The notes beneath the pieces are model-generated. The model was given only the letters and a program-made list of their open reading frames with translations. It searched no databases and was not told the origin of the DNA. Made by a program: the position numbers and the translations under genes. A stretch of 38,348 bases of DNA, from IMG/VR virus record IMGVR_UViG_3300005511_000035, positions 1 through 38,348 of that record; one strand, written 5' to 3'. Each line of letters starts with the position of its first letter. Position 1 is the first letter of the stretch. This document shows, piece by piece, positions 31,589 through 38,178 of the stretch. Origin of the DNA: a virus.

Positions 31589-31996
31589 GTGCGACTGATG
31601 AGCCATGAGATCTATGCAGGCTTCGCAAAGCGCCTGTCCCAACTATGCGAAGAGAAGAAGTTGCCCGAGCGCGGGCGTCAAGCCGCCCTGGCGCGGGTTT
31701 GCAGCATTAAGCCGTCGTCTGTGAATAAATGGTTCAATGCAATATCACTGCCTGACGCGACCAACCTGGTGATCATTGCGGAATGGGGCAAAACATCCGT
31801 TGATTGGCTACTGACCGGCAGGGGAATGCAAGAATCCAACGTCGTGCCTGTCGAATTCGCACTTTGCTGGATTAACAGTGATGAGGAAGGCGTATTGAGC
31901 CAATACCGGCAGTGCACCGATGCCGGCAAGAGCTTAGTTAAAGACACCCTGCAGCACGCGGAGAAGGACGCTACACGGCTACGCGCCGCAAGCTAA
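31589..31996 (+). CDS. CI-like HTH repressor without peptidase domain (1)
   Basis: I choose GTG 31589, five bases after GGAGG (135 residues); ATG 31598 (MSHEIYAGF) is also possible. The N-terminal half is an XRE-type HTH (FAKRLSQLCEEK, QAALARVCSIKPSSVNKWFN, DWLLTGRG). The C-terminal half lacks the LexA/S24 protease that lambda CI has, and ends in a short helical module, EGVLSQYRQCTDAGKSLVKD. Autocleavage therefore cannot drive induction. It diverges from the Cro-like gene across operator 1. It shares its C-terminal module with the next repressor, so mixed oligomers are possible. Confidence 0.82.
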   Translation: MRLMSHEIYAGFAKRLSQLCEEKKLPERGRQAALARVCSIKPSSVNKWFNAISLPDATNLVIIAEWGKTSVDWLLTGRGMQESNVVPVEFALCWINSDEEGVLSQYRQCTDAGKSLVKDTLQHAEKDATRLRAAS

Positions 31997-32046
31997 TTGA
32001 CTTATCCACGAATGAATAGCAACGCAATTCAGCCTCGGATAGCGCA

Positions 32047-32081
32047 TGGAGCCCATGGTTTAAAGTCAATATAGTCTGCGC
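32047..32081 (+). promoter_or_regulatory. Putative promoter of second repressor, leaderless
   Basis: TATAGT (32070-32075) is a strong -10 whose 3' end is six bases before ATG 32082. The -35 position (TGGAGC, 32047-32052) is poor, so an activator may be needed. There is no ribosome site before the ATG, so a transcript starting at or near the A would be leaderless, as lambda cI is from pRM. Confidence 0.5.
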
Positions 32082-32468
32082 ATGGATCTATCTGCGCGAC
32101 TCGACCTGGCAATGCGCCGGGCTGGCTACTCGTCTCAAAGCGCCTTGGCGCGAGCAGCCGGGGTATCACAACCATCCGTCAATCGGATTTTGAAGACCCC
32201 CGGAAACCAGGGGCCAGAGACCGCCACCATCATCAAGCTGGCCAGGGCCTGTGGGGTAACCGCCGAGTACTTGCTTTACGGCATTGAGAGCGAGCTAGAG
32301 AGGCCAGCAATGCAAAACAATCTTGCACTTGTATATCTCGATCAGGCCGAGCTGCGAATCATCACGCTCTACAGAGAGTCGACCTTGGCGGGCAAGCATT
32401 TGATCGCCGAAATGGCCGAAAACGCCCCTAAAGAATTAGATTCGCCGCCGCCCGCCGACGACGAGTGA
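32082..32468 (+). CDS. CI-like HTH repressor without peptidase domain (2)
   Basis: This 128-residue protein has a clean XRE HTH: RLDLAMRRAGYSSQSALARA, then VSQPSVNRILKTPGNQGPET and LARACGVTAEYLLYG. As with the first repressor no S24 peptidase follows. The C-terminal helix AELRIITLYRESTLAGKHLI matches the pattern YR-x2-T-x-AGK-x-L of the first repressor. It follows that gene by 85 bp with its own promoter-like element. Its 3' end is overlapped by the opposing gene at 32436-32618. Either repressor, or a heteromer, may bind the two early operators. Confidence 0.84.
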   Translation: MDLSARLDLAMRRAGYSSQSALARAAGVSQPSVNRILKTPGNQGPETATIIKLARACGVTAEYLLYGIESELERPAMQNNLALVYLDQAELRIITLYRESTLAGKHLIAEMAENAPKELDSPPPADDE

Positions 32469-32618
32469 CAACCGCGCCGGCATAACAACACTCCTAGCGC
32501 GCTCTGGCGCATAGTAGTTCGCCTGCGATTCGATAGTCTTTCGGATCGCCTCCCGCACGCCCACTGGAAGGGATCGAAATGCCAAGAGCATTTCTCTCTC
32601 CTGGTCACTCATGTCCAT
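32436..32618 (-). CDS. Antisense 60-residue protein resembling a repressor C-terminal module
   Basis: ATG 32618 is preceded by GAGGTGG at good spacing, supporting a real gene on the strand opposite the repressors. The N-terminal half SDQEREMLLAFRSLPVGVREAIRKTIE in two pieces resembles the C-terminal helix pair of XRE repressors, with the pattern LL-x2-(Y/F)R seen in both neighbouring repressors. The C-terminal part is basic (RARSVVMPARLSLVVGGRRRI). It lacks any DNA-binding domain. The last 33 bp overlap the end of repressor 2 in antisense. It might form mixed oligomers with the repressors (dominant-negative or antirepressor), which is inference. Confidence 0.6.
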   Translation of the reverse strand: MDMSDQEREMLLAFRSLPVGVREAIRKTIESQANYYAPERARSVVMPARLSLVVGGRRRI

Positions 32619-32798
32619 ATTGCCACCTCGTAATCAAAATTGCCTAAGTAACAGGCGAATGATAGTACTTCATTGATAGGGTTTCACCTATTCACATTTT
32701 TGAAAGGCAAATTCATGGTATCGAAAGAAGTTACCTTACGTTAAGTGAATTGCATTTCAATTTGCACTTGCTTGCGTACACTGCGCGAAGGAGGCGCA

Positions 32799-33698
32799 AT
32801 GTACGATTTTCTTGATCTCAAGCTGGTCCAGTACATGAGCGAGGAGACAAGCCTGACCGCTGTAGCGTCCCGGGCGCGAATGTCTTTACCAGCAGTGAGC
32901 CAGCGCCTCGCCAAACTTGAAGAGCATTTCCAGGTCAAGCTTGTAAAGCGCAGCGGGGGCTTTGGCCTCACCCCAGCAGGCCAGCTGCTATTTCGAGCCG
33001 CCGCAAACATCAACGCCGAGATTGCCGATGTGGAGCGCGGCCTACACGACCTCCACGCCAAAAGCCAGGCGCACCTGACCATCAGCTGCAGCGACTCCAC
33101 CCTGATCGACGATCTCCCCCTGGTCTTAGACCGCCTTGTGGCAGACATTCCGGGTCTACGAATTCACGTCCAGGACACCCCCACGGCGCGACTCACAGAC
33201 CAACTGATCGAAGGAGCGATCGACGTCGCCCTCCTTCACGACAAGATCAACACCCCCGGTGTCGAGCTCACTCCCTATCGAACCGAGCGGATCTGCCTCG
33301 TTGTCCCCCTGAGCCATCCCCTGGCGCAGCAACCAGGGCCGATTCAGCTTGCAGACACCTTCAACCACGAGCTCATCCTAGTTGGCGGCGGGCGGCAGAC
33401 TGACCTGGCTTCGGAAATTCAAAAGTTAACCGGAAAAGCTCCGAACGTTCGTGTGACAGTTCAAAGTATTGAGGCCCTATGCACACTCGTCGGCCAGACA
33501 AACCTTGGCATTGGGCTGGCGCCGGAAACCGCAGCACGTCGCCATGCACCTACGCAGCCCATTCAAGTCAGACGCCTAGCAGAGGCATGGACGGTGCGAC
33601 AACTATATGCCTGCACCAGGCCACTTCATGAATCCAATCAGCCAACTCAGCGGTTTGTCGCCCTGCTTGAGGAACGATTCCGGTCGAAACTCAGCTAG
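32799..33698 (+). CDS. LysR-type transcriptional regulator
   Basis: The true start is ATG 32799 (MYDFLDLKLVQYM; 299 residues), preceded by AAGGAGG; the frame above is not coding. The N-terminal HTH is typical (LTAVASRARMSLPAVSQRLA, LEEHFQVKLVKRSGG, LTPAGQLLFRAAA) and the periplasmic-binding-like effector domain follows (LTISCSDSTLIDDLPLVLDRL, IPGLRIHVQD, IDVALLHDK, YRTERICLVVPLSHPLA, VTVQSIEALCTLVGQTNLGIGLAP). LysR proteins sense small metabolites. The gene lies inside the immunity region, between the repressors and the second operator, an unusual place for a metabolic sensor. It may be a lysogenic-conversion gene or link induction to metabolism. Confidence 0.93.
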   Translation: MYDFLDLKLVQYMSEETSLTAVASRARMSLPAVSQRLAKLEEHFQVKLVKRSGGFGLTPAGQLLFRAAANINAEIADVERGLHDLHAKSQAHLTISCSDSTLIDDLPLVLDRLVADIPGLRIHVQDTPTARLTDQLIEGAIDVALLHDKINTPGVELTPYRTERICLVVPLSHPLAQQPGPIQLADTFNHELILVGGGRQTDLASEIQKLTGKAPNVRVTVQSIEALCTLVGQTNLGIGLAPETAARRHAPTQPIQVRRLAEAWTVRQLYACTRPLHESNQPTQRFVALLEERFRSKLS

Positions 33699-33789
33699 AT
33701 TTCTCGCCAATTATCACGAAAACCGTAGTAATTCACTCCACAGCCCATAGCTAACAAGCAACAAACAGCGAATTCACAGCTAACAGCTA

Positions 33790-33818
33790 TTGCATAATCA
33801 GTAGCCATTGGCTACTAT
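33790..33818 (+). promoter_or_regulatory. Rightward early promoter with operator 2
   Basis: -35 TTGCAT (33790-33795), a 17-bp spacer and -10 TACTAT (33813-33818). The operator AGTAGCC-ATT-GGCTACT (33800-33816) fills the spacer, matching operator 1 (AGTAGCC-GTT-AGCTACT) at all but two positions. Further GCTAAC words lie just upstream in 33745-33790. The gap 33699-33844 has no gene. This promoter should serve the operon of ParB and the following genes. Confidence 0.85.
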
Positions 33819-33844
33819 TGCCTCACTTTTCAAGGGAGGCAATC

Positions 33845-34042
33845 ATGCAGTTCAGCATTGGCAGCCGCGATTCAAGAAGTGCACAGCAGTTCGAAGTGCG
33901 AGTGATTTCTCGCAAAGAAGACCCATACGCAGGACTGAAAGGCCACGATTACATCAAGGCCCGCAATCTCGCACCTGTGATTAAGCGTGTGCAGACGTCT
34001 GCACAGAATTCCGACCGCGCTTCGCGCGAGGTGTGCGAATGA
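33845..34042 (+). CDS. Small early protein
   Basis: The start is ATG 33845 (MQFSIGSRDSRSAQQFEVRV; 65 residues), after GGGAGG at 6-nt spacing; an ATG at 33818 overlaps the -10 element and cannot be used. The protein begins as a short beta strand region and contains DPYAGLKGHDYIKARNLAPV. Its last third (RVQTSAQNSDRASREVCE) is polar, and the DNA encoding VQTSAQ is a perfect copy of the dispersed palindrome. It is first in the rightward early operon and overlaps the next gene by ATGA. Function is unknown. Confidence 0.72.
   Translation: MQFSIGSRDSRSAQQFEVRVISRKEDPYAGLKGHDYIKARNLAPVIKRVQTSAQNSDRASREVCE
33988..34005. repeat. Dispersed palindrome, copy 4 (perfect)
   Basis: TGTGCAGACGTCTGCACA is a perfect 18-bp palindrome containing the exact 16-bp consensus (33989-34004). 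It lies at the end of the first gene of the ParB operon, 575 bp upstream of the ParB gene. Confidence 0.9.
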
Positions 34043-34563
34043 ACGCACCACTGACCATCGCGATTTTGCCGGCGCAGGAATCCAAGCTGAGTGACCATGC
34101 GGCCGCACTGCTGGCCAGCATGAAGAACCTGCAGGCTGCGGCCAGCAACGCTTACGAGCTCCTCGAGGAGGCCGGCTTCGCAGGCCTGCGCGGCGACACT
34201 GCTGATGACCTGCGCCAGGCGCTCGCCATCCACGACCACCTAGTCCAAGAATTCAACGTCAAGGTGCGCACCAGCACCGGTACCGCCACGTTCTGCACCT
34301 GCGCGACGAATGCCGCCTGCGCCGCCGAAGAGGAGCTGGAGCGCCAAGGCGATACGCCTTGCGGCATTACCGTTACGCCGGCCGACCCAGACCTCCACTC
34401 CCTGGCAGCTGCACATCGCTTCTTCAAGGTTGCCAGCCCCCTGGACACCGCGCTGAAAGACCCATCGATAGGCCGAGCGCTGCGCACCTACGCACGCAAG
34501 CACCCTGTGCGCCGCTTGCCGACCGCCGATTTCAAATCCCTTGCGGCCAACGACCGCGATTAA
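34039..34563 (+). CDS. Early operon protein of unknown function
   Basis: ATG 34039 overlaps the previous stop as ATGA (174 residues, MNAPLTIAILPAQES). The first half is helical (ALLASMKNLQAAASNAYELLEEAGFAGLRG). The middle has a Cys group, FCTCATNAACAAEEE, that could bind metal, and C-terminal parts include LHSLAAAHRFFKVASPLD and a basic tail. I do not recognise the family. It lies directly upstream of ParB in the same transcript, separated by 16 bp, so it may be a partner in the same process. Confidence 0.7.
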   Translation: MNAPLTIAILPAQESKLSDHAAALLASMKNLQAAASNAYELLEEAGFAGLRGDTADDLRQALAIHDHLVQEFNVKVRTSTGTATFCTCATNAACAAEEELERQGDTPCGITVTPADPDLHSLAAAHRFFKVASPLDTALKDPSIGRALRTYARKHPVRRLPTADFKSLAANDRD

Positions 34564-34579
34564 CTGAGAGACCCACGCC

Positions 34580-36676
34580 ATGAGCAAACTTGTAGTCCTT
34601 CCAGCGCCGGTTGTACCGGCTCCCGCCGACCAGGTGATCGTTGTCGATGAACTTGTTATTGAGGGCTATCGCGACATTCCGCTACACCTGATCCGCATTT
34701 CGTACACGAACCGGACCCGCTTCAACCCTGAGGCGCTGCAGCAACTCGCGGACAATATCGCCGAAGTGGGCATCCTCCAGCCGATCCTGCTGCGCCCGGT
34801 CACGCCGACCGCCGATGTGCCGCAGATCTTCGAAGTTGTTGCCGGCGAGCGCCGCTTCCGTGCGGCTGTTATGGCCGGCCTGCAAGTCGCGCCCGCCAGC
34901 ATCAAGCACCTGACGGACAAACAGGCTGCCGAAGTCCAGCTGCTTGAAAACATCCAACGCGAGAACCCTCATCCGCTGGAAGAGGCGATCGGCTTCGAGC
35001 AATTGATGCTCAAGCACGGCTACAACGCCGACCAGTTGGCCGCGAAGGTCAAGCAGAGCCGCTCGTATGTGTATGGGCGCCTGAAGCTGTGCGCACTGTC
35101 GCTGCGCGCCCGTGAACTGTTCCTGGACGATGTGCAACGCTTCCCTGCCTCGCTCGCATTACTGATCGCACGCATCCCAACGCCGGAGCTGCAAGATCAG
35201 GCTCTGGGCGAAATCATGCAACCATATGGCGATGATGAGCCGATGTCCGTGCGCGACGCGGCGCAATACATCGCTAGTCGCTACACCCTGAACCTGGACG
35301 CCGCCGCCTTTGACATCAAGGATGCGAAGCTGATGGCCAGCGCAGGCAGCTGCGTGAAATGCCCTAAGCGCACCGGCAATCAGCCTGAGATCTACACCGA
35401 CGCCAGAAGTGCAAACGTCTGCACGGATCCAGACTGCTTCGCCGAGAAAAAGGCCGCTCACTATCAACGCATCATTGTCATCGCCAACAAGAAAGGAATT
35501 CCGGTCCTGGAAGGCGAAGAGGCAGACGCCGCACAACCTGACACGTGGAGCCGCGAAGAGGAGTTCGTCACCGAAGACCATCACTTGAGCGCTTTTGATC
35601 GCGTGTCGCCGGCAACCGGGATGTCCGGCGCGATCAAGAAGCACCTCACCACAGTTGGCTGGCCAGCACCGGCGAAATACCTCAAGAACGAAAACGGTAG
35701 CGTTGATCCCCTCTATCGCCGCGAGGACATCCAGGCCGCGCTGGAAAAGGCCGGCGCATGCGAATCGGAGCATGAGCGCACTGCGCGTCTCGGCGACGCC
35801 TCGGATGCACAGAACGTCAAGTTGACCAAGCAGCAGGAGGCCGAAGCGAAGGCCGCCAAGGAGCGCGAAGAACGCCAACAGCGTTGCAAGACGCTTACGC
35901 AGGAGCGTGTGATCCGCTACCGCAAGCTCCGTGCTCGCGCCGCCGGCGGACTCACGCTGACCATGCTACGCGAACTGACCAAAGCACTTGCCCTCGGCAC
36001 TTACGACGTCAGCCTGCCAGACGACTTGATCGGTGACCTGTACCCATTCCAGGACCGCAGCGACGCTGGCCTGTGCAAATTCATCGACCAAGCCGATGTG
36101 GCGACCGTTCAGCTGTTGCTGATGGACCTTGTCGTAGGCGAAAGCCTCAGCGTGTCTACTTGGGATTTGGATGATGATCCCTCGCCAAGCGCTCTGGCGA
36201 TGCTCGCCATGGCCAAGGCGGACGGCATCGATGTCACTCCGGCAGACATGGCCGTTGCAAGCATTGATATCGAAGGCCTGCAGGATCCGGTCGGCGTCCG
36301 CGACGCAATCGCCGCCAACATCGACCATCTGGCTGCTGTCGCCGCACACATCATCGACAAGGCGCCACACCACCTGGCCAACGTAGAGGCCGCCGCAAAT
36401 AGCCTCGGTTACTTCTACAGCACCAACGGCTGGCAGAAGAAGGCAAACGAGGCAACCCCAGAAGTCAAGGCGACGCCCAACCATGGCGCGGAAGAACCAG
36501 CGAGCGCGCAGGCACCGCGCAAGACGATCACGCTCAAGCCGAAGGCGCAGAGCCAGCAAGAGGGCGAAGCCAGTCCGGTCGTCAAGGTGAAGAAGGACCG
36601 CGCTGCACAAGCTGCCGCTGCCTTGACCCCTGCCACAGCCTGGCCATTCCCTACCCCGACCCGAATCACCACCTAA
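34580..36676 (+). CDS. ParB/RepB/Spo0J-family DNA-binding protein
   Basis: The 698-residue protein has an intact ParB core. It contains box I NRTRFNPEALQQLADNIAEV, the CTP-binding GERRFRAA (89-96), ENIQRENPHPLEEAIGF (123-139) and the HTH YNADQLAAKVKQSRSYVYGR (148-167). After about 190 comes a phage-type extension with four Cys (C258, C261, C281, C286) that could bind zinc, long charged helices and a Pro/Ala/Lys-rich end. ParB proteins load at palindromic parS sites and slide as CTP clamps. No ParA ATPase is seen in the window. Five copies of a 16-bp palindrome, one inside this gene, are candidate targets. Confidence 0.92.
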   Translation: MSKLVVLPAPVVPAPADQVIVVDELVIEGYRDIPLHLIRISYTNRTRFNPEALQQLADNIAEVGILQPILLRPVTPTADVPQIFEVVAGERRFRAAVMAGLQVAPASIKHLTDKQAAEVQLLENIQRENPHPLEEAIGFEQLMLKHGYNADQLAAKVKQSRSYVYGRLKLCALSLRARELFLDDVQRFPASLALLIARIPTPELQDQALGEIMQPYGDDEPMSVRDAAQYIASRYTLNLDAAAFDIKDAKLMASAGSCVKCPKRTGNQPEIYTDARSANVCTDPDCFAEKKAAHYQRIIVIANKKGIPVLEGEEADAAQPDTWSREEEFVTEDHHLSAFDRVSPATGMSGAIKKHLTTVGWPAPAKYLKNENGSVDPLYRREDIQAALEKAGACESEHERTARLGDASDAQNVKLTKQQEAEAKAAKEREERQQRCKTLTQERVIRYRKLRARAAGGLTLTMLRELTKALALGTYDVSLPDDLIGDLYPFQDRSDAGLCKFIDQADVATVQLLLMDLVVGESLSVSTWDLDDDPSPSALAMLAMAKADGIDVTPADMAVASIDIEGLQDPVGVRDAIAANIDHLAAVAAHIIDKAPHHLANVEAAANSLGYFYSTNGWQKKANEATPEVKATPNHGAEEPASAQAPRKTITLKPKAQSQQEGEASPVVKVKKDRAAQAAAALTPATAWPFPTPTRITT
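35409..35424. repeat. Dispersed palindrome, copy 5 (one mismatch)
   Basis: GTGCAAACGTCTGCAC differs at one base from the consensus. It lies inside the ParB-family gene, in codons for SANVCT at the third Cys of the Cys cluster. Here protein constraint also applies, so this copy is the weakest evidence of the five. Confidence 0.7.
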
Positions 36677-36688
36677 TCGAGCAACCCA

Positions 36689-37480
36689 ATGAACATGAAA
36701 AAACTCACTAACTTGATCTCCGCTGCATACACTCACGCCACCCTGACAGCCTCGCGACTTCTTCCTTGGCTGCCGGGCGTAGCACCAGGCCCTGTCAGCA
36801 CGCCCGCCCTGAACAAGGTTCTTCTCAATCTATGTGGTGGCGACCGAGAACTCGCCCTGTTCGTCATGCGCTGGATCGCTTTTCCACTACGCCGTCATCA
36901 CGCCAAGCTGGCGACAGCGCTCTGGATCCGCAGCGGTCAAGGCAACGGCAAAAGCCTGTATTTTGAACAGGCTATTTTGCCGCTCTTCCTCGAGCATGGC
37001 GTGAGCGTGCCCGACTACAAACTGTCCTCTTCCTTCAATGACTGGCTGTACGGTCGGCACATGGTCGTGGTCAATGGCGCGATGGCCCGCGCCGAGGAGG
37101 TGGCGACGCTTAAGCACATGATTACCAGCTCGCACGTCAAGTTGCACAGCAAAGGCCGACCGTCCATCACGACCAAGAACCGCGCCAATTTCGTGTGCCT
37201 TTCTGGCCACCAGGAGGCACTCCCGATCGACAGCTGCGATCGCCGCTTTGTGGTGATTGAAAGTGGACCTGCATTGCCTCGGGAAGTCTATGCCGCTGCC
37301 GCAAAGGAGATCAGGAGCGGCGGCGTTGAGGCGCTATACCGCTACTTCACTCGCGAGATCCGTATGGGTGGTTTTAGCATCGACTCATTACCTGGCCAAC
37401 GAACCATCCAGACCGAAGAAATGCGCGCCCGCTTCCTGAAACCCATTCAGCACGCAGAAAAAGTCGGCGGTGCACAGTAA
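36689..37480 (+). CDS. Stand-alone SF3-like helicase paralogue, probably ATPase-dead
   Basis: The 263-residue protein aligns by eye with the C-terminal helicase domain of the primase-helicase at 27616: VMRWIAFPLRRHHAKLATAL, Walker A RSGQGNGKSLYFEQ (81-94), SSSFNDWLYGR, LKHMITSS and DSCDRRFVVIE (181-191). Walker B, FEEV in the large protein, is NGAM here (129-132), and the sensor SNEP has become SGHQ. The nucleotide-binding loop and arginine finger remain, but the catalytic acids are lost. The N-terminus is short, with no Toprim domain. A dead helicase subunit may regulate the active one by mixed-ring formation. The gene overlaps the next by TAATG. Confidence 0.78.
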   Translation: MNMKKLTNLISAAYTHATLTASRLLPWLPGVAPGPVSTPALNKVLLNLCGGDRELALFVMRWIAFPLRRHHAKLATALWIRSGQGNGKSLYFEQAILPLFLEHGVSVPDYKLSSSFNDWLYGRHMVVVNGAMARAEEVATLKHMITSSHVKLHSKGRPSITTKNRANFVCLSGHQEALPIDSCDRRFVVIESGPALPREVYAAAAKEIRSGGVEALYRYFTREIRMGGFSIDSLPGQRTIQTEEMRARFLKPIQHAEKVGGAQ

Positions 37481-38178
37481 TGAACGCTTTCAAAAATCAC
37501 ACGACAACTGCAGCGCCCCTGGGCCAACCACCAGCCGCGCAGATCATCGCCTGCCTGGTGTCGGAGCTCCGCGCTGCTGGCGAGATCCTGGTGGCCCTAC
37601 GCCACTTCGGTACGCAAACACAGCTGCTGCATGCACGGATCGACCTGCAGGGGCGCGGCCTGATCGAAGGCCACATGCTCCGCACACCGGAGCGCGAAGC
37701 GGTGCTGGATATGGCAAAGCAGTACACACAGCAGTACCAAGCCGCGATTTCGGCGGCGCCGGTGAGCGCTGCCGCTACGCGCGACCTCCTGCACCGCCTG
37801 CGCACCGTTGCCGGCCAGAGCACGATCAAGCCTCCCGCCATCGACCTGGAGGCTGCCGATCACATTGAGAAACTTCAGCGATACATTGACGAAGCGCCAT
37901 CTGGCATCAATTTTGTGCAGGTCACGTCGAACCCTGACGTTATCCGGCCCGACCTGGGCGACCGTCGCTTTTGGCCTGTCGACCTGACTGCGCAAGATAG
38001 TGCTGCCATCCCTTCGTCAGCCGGCCAGGAATTGGTTTCCATCCTGGAAGGCGCTCTGGCCGACGACCTGGTGCAATACCACTCCCAGGAGTGGCTGGCG
38101 CGCGCACGCACTGCCATCGCAAAGCATCGCAGTCCTGCAGCCACCGAGTCGCAGCAAACTCCAGGCGGTGCGGTATGA
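37480..38178 (+). CDS. Early protein with phage-ATPase arginine-finger motif
   Basis: The 232-residue protein starts within the stop of the helicase paralogue (TAATG). The first 145 residues are helical and Ala/Gln-rich and I do not recognise them (IIACLVSELRAAGEILVALR). Residues about 150-180 then read INFVQVTSNPDVIRPDLGDR-RFWPVDLT, which matches the sensor/arginine-finger end of VirE/VapE-type phage P-loop ATPases, although no Walker A or B is present. Either it is a fragment of such an ATPase grafted on another protein, or a subunit that supplies the finger in trans. The end is polar. Confidence 0.62.
   Translation: MNAFKNHTTTAAPLGQPPAAQIIACLVSELRAAGEILVALRHFGTQTQLLHARIDLQGRGLIEGHMLRTPEREAVLDMAKQYTQQYQAAISAAPVSAAATRDLLHRLRTVAGQSTIKPPAIDLEAADHIEKLQRYIDEAPSGINFVQVTSNPDVIRPDLGDRRFWPVDLTAQDSAAIPSSAGQELVSILEGALADDLVQYHSQEWLARARTAIAKHRSPAATESQQTPGGAV

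Noticed and set aside
35966-36736. Minus-strand open frame of 256 codons over the ParB C-terminus
   Set aside because: No ribosome site, low-complexity composition, opposite to a continuous ParB-family frame.
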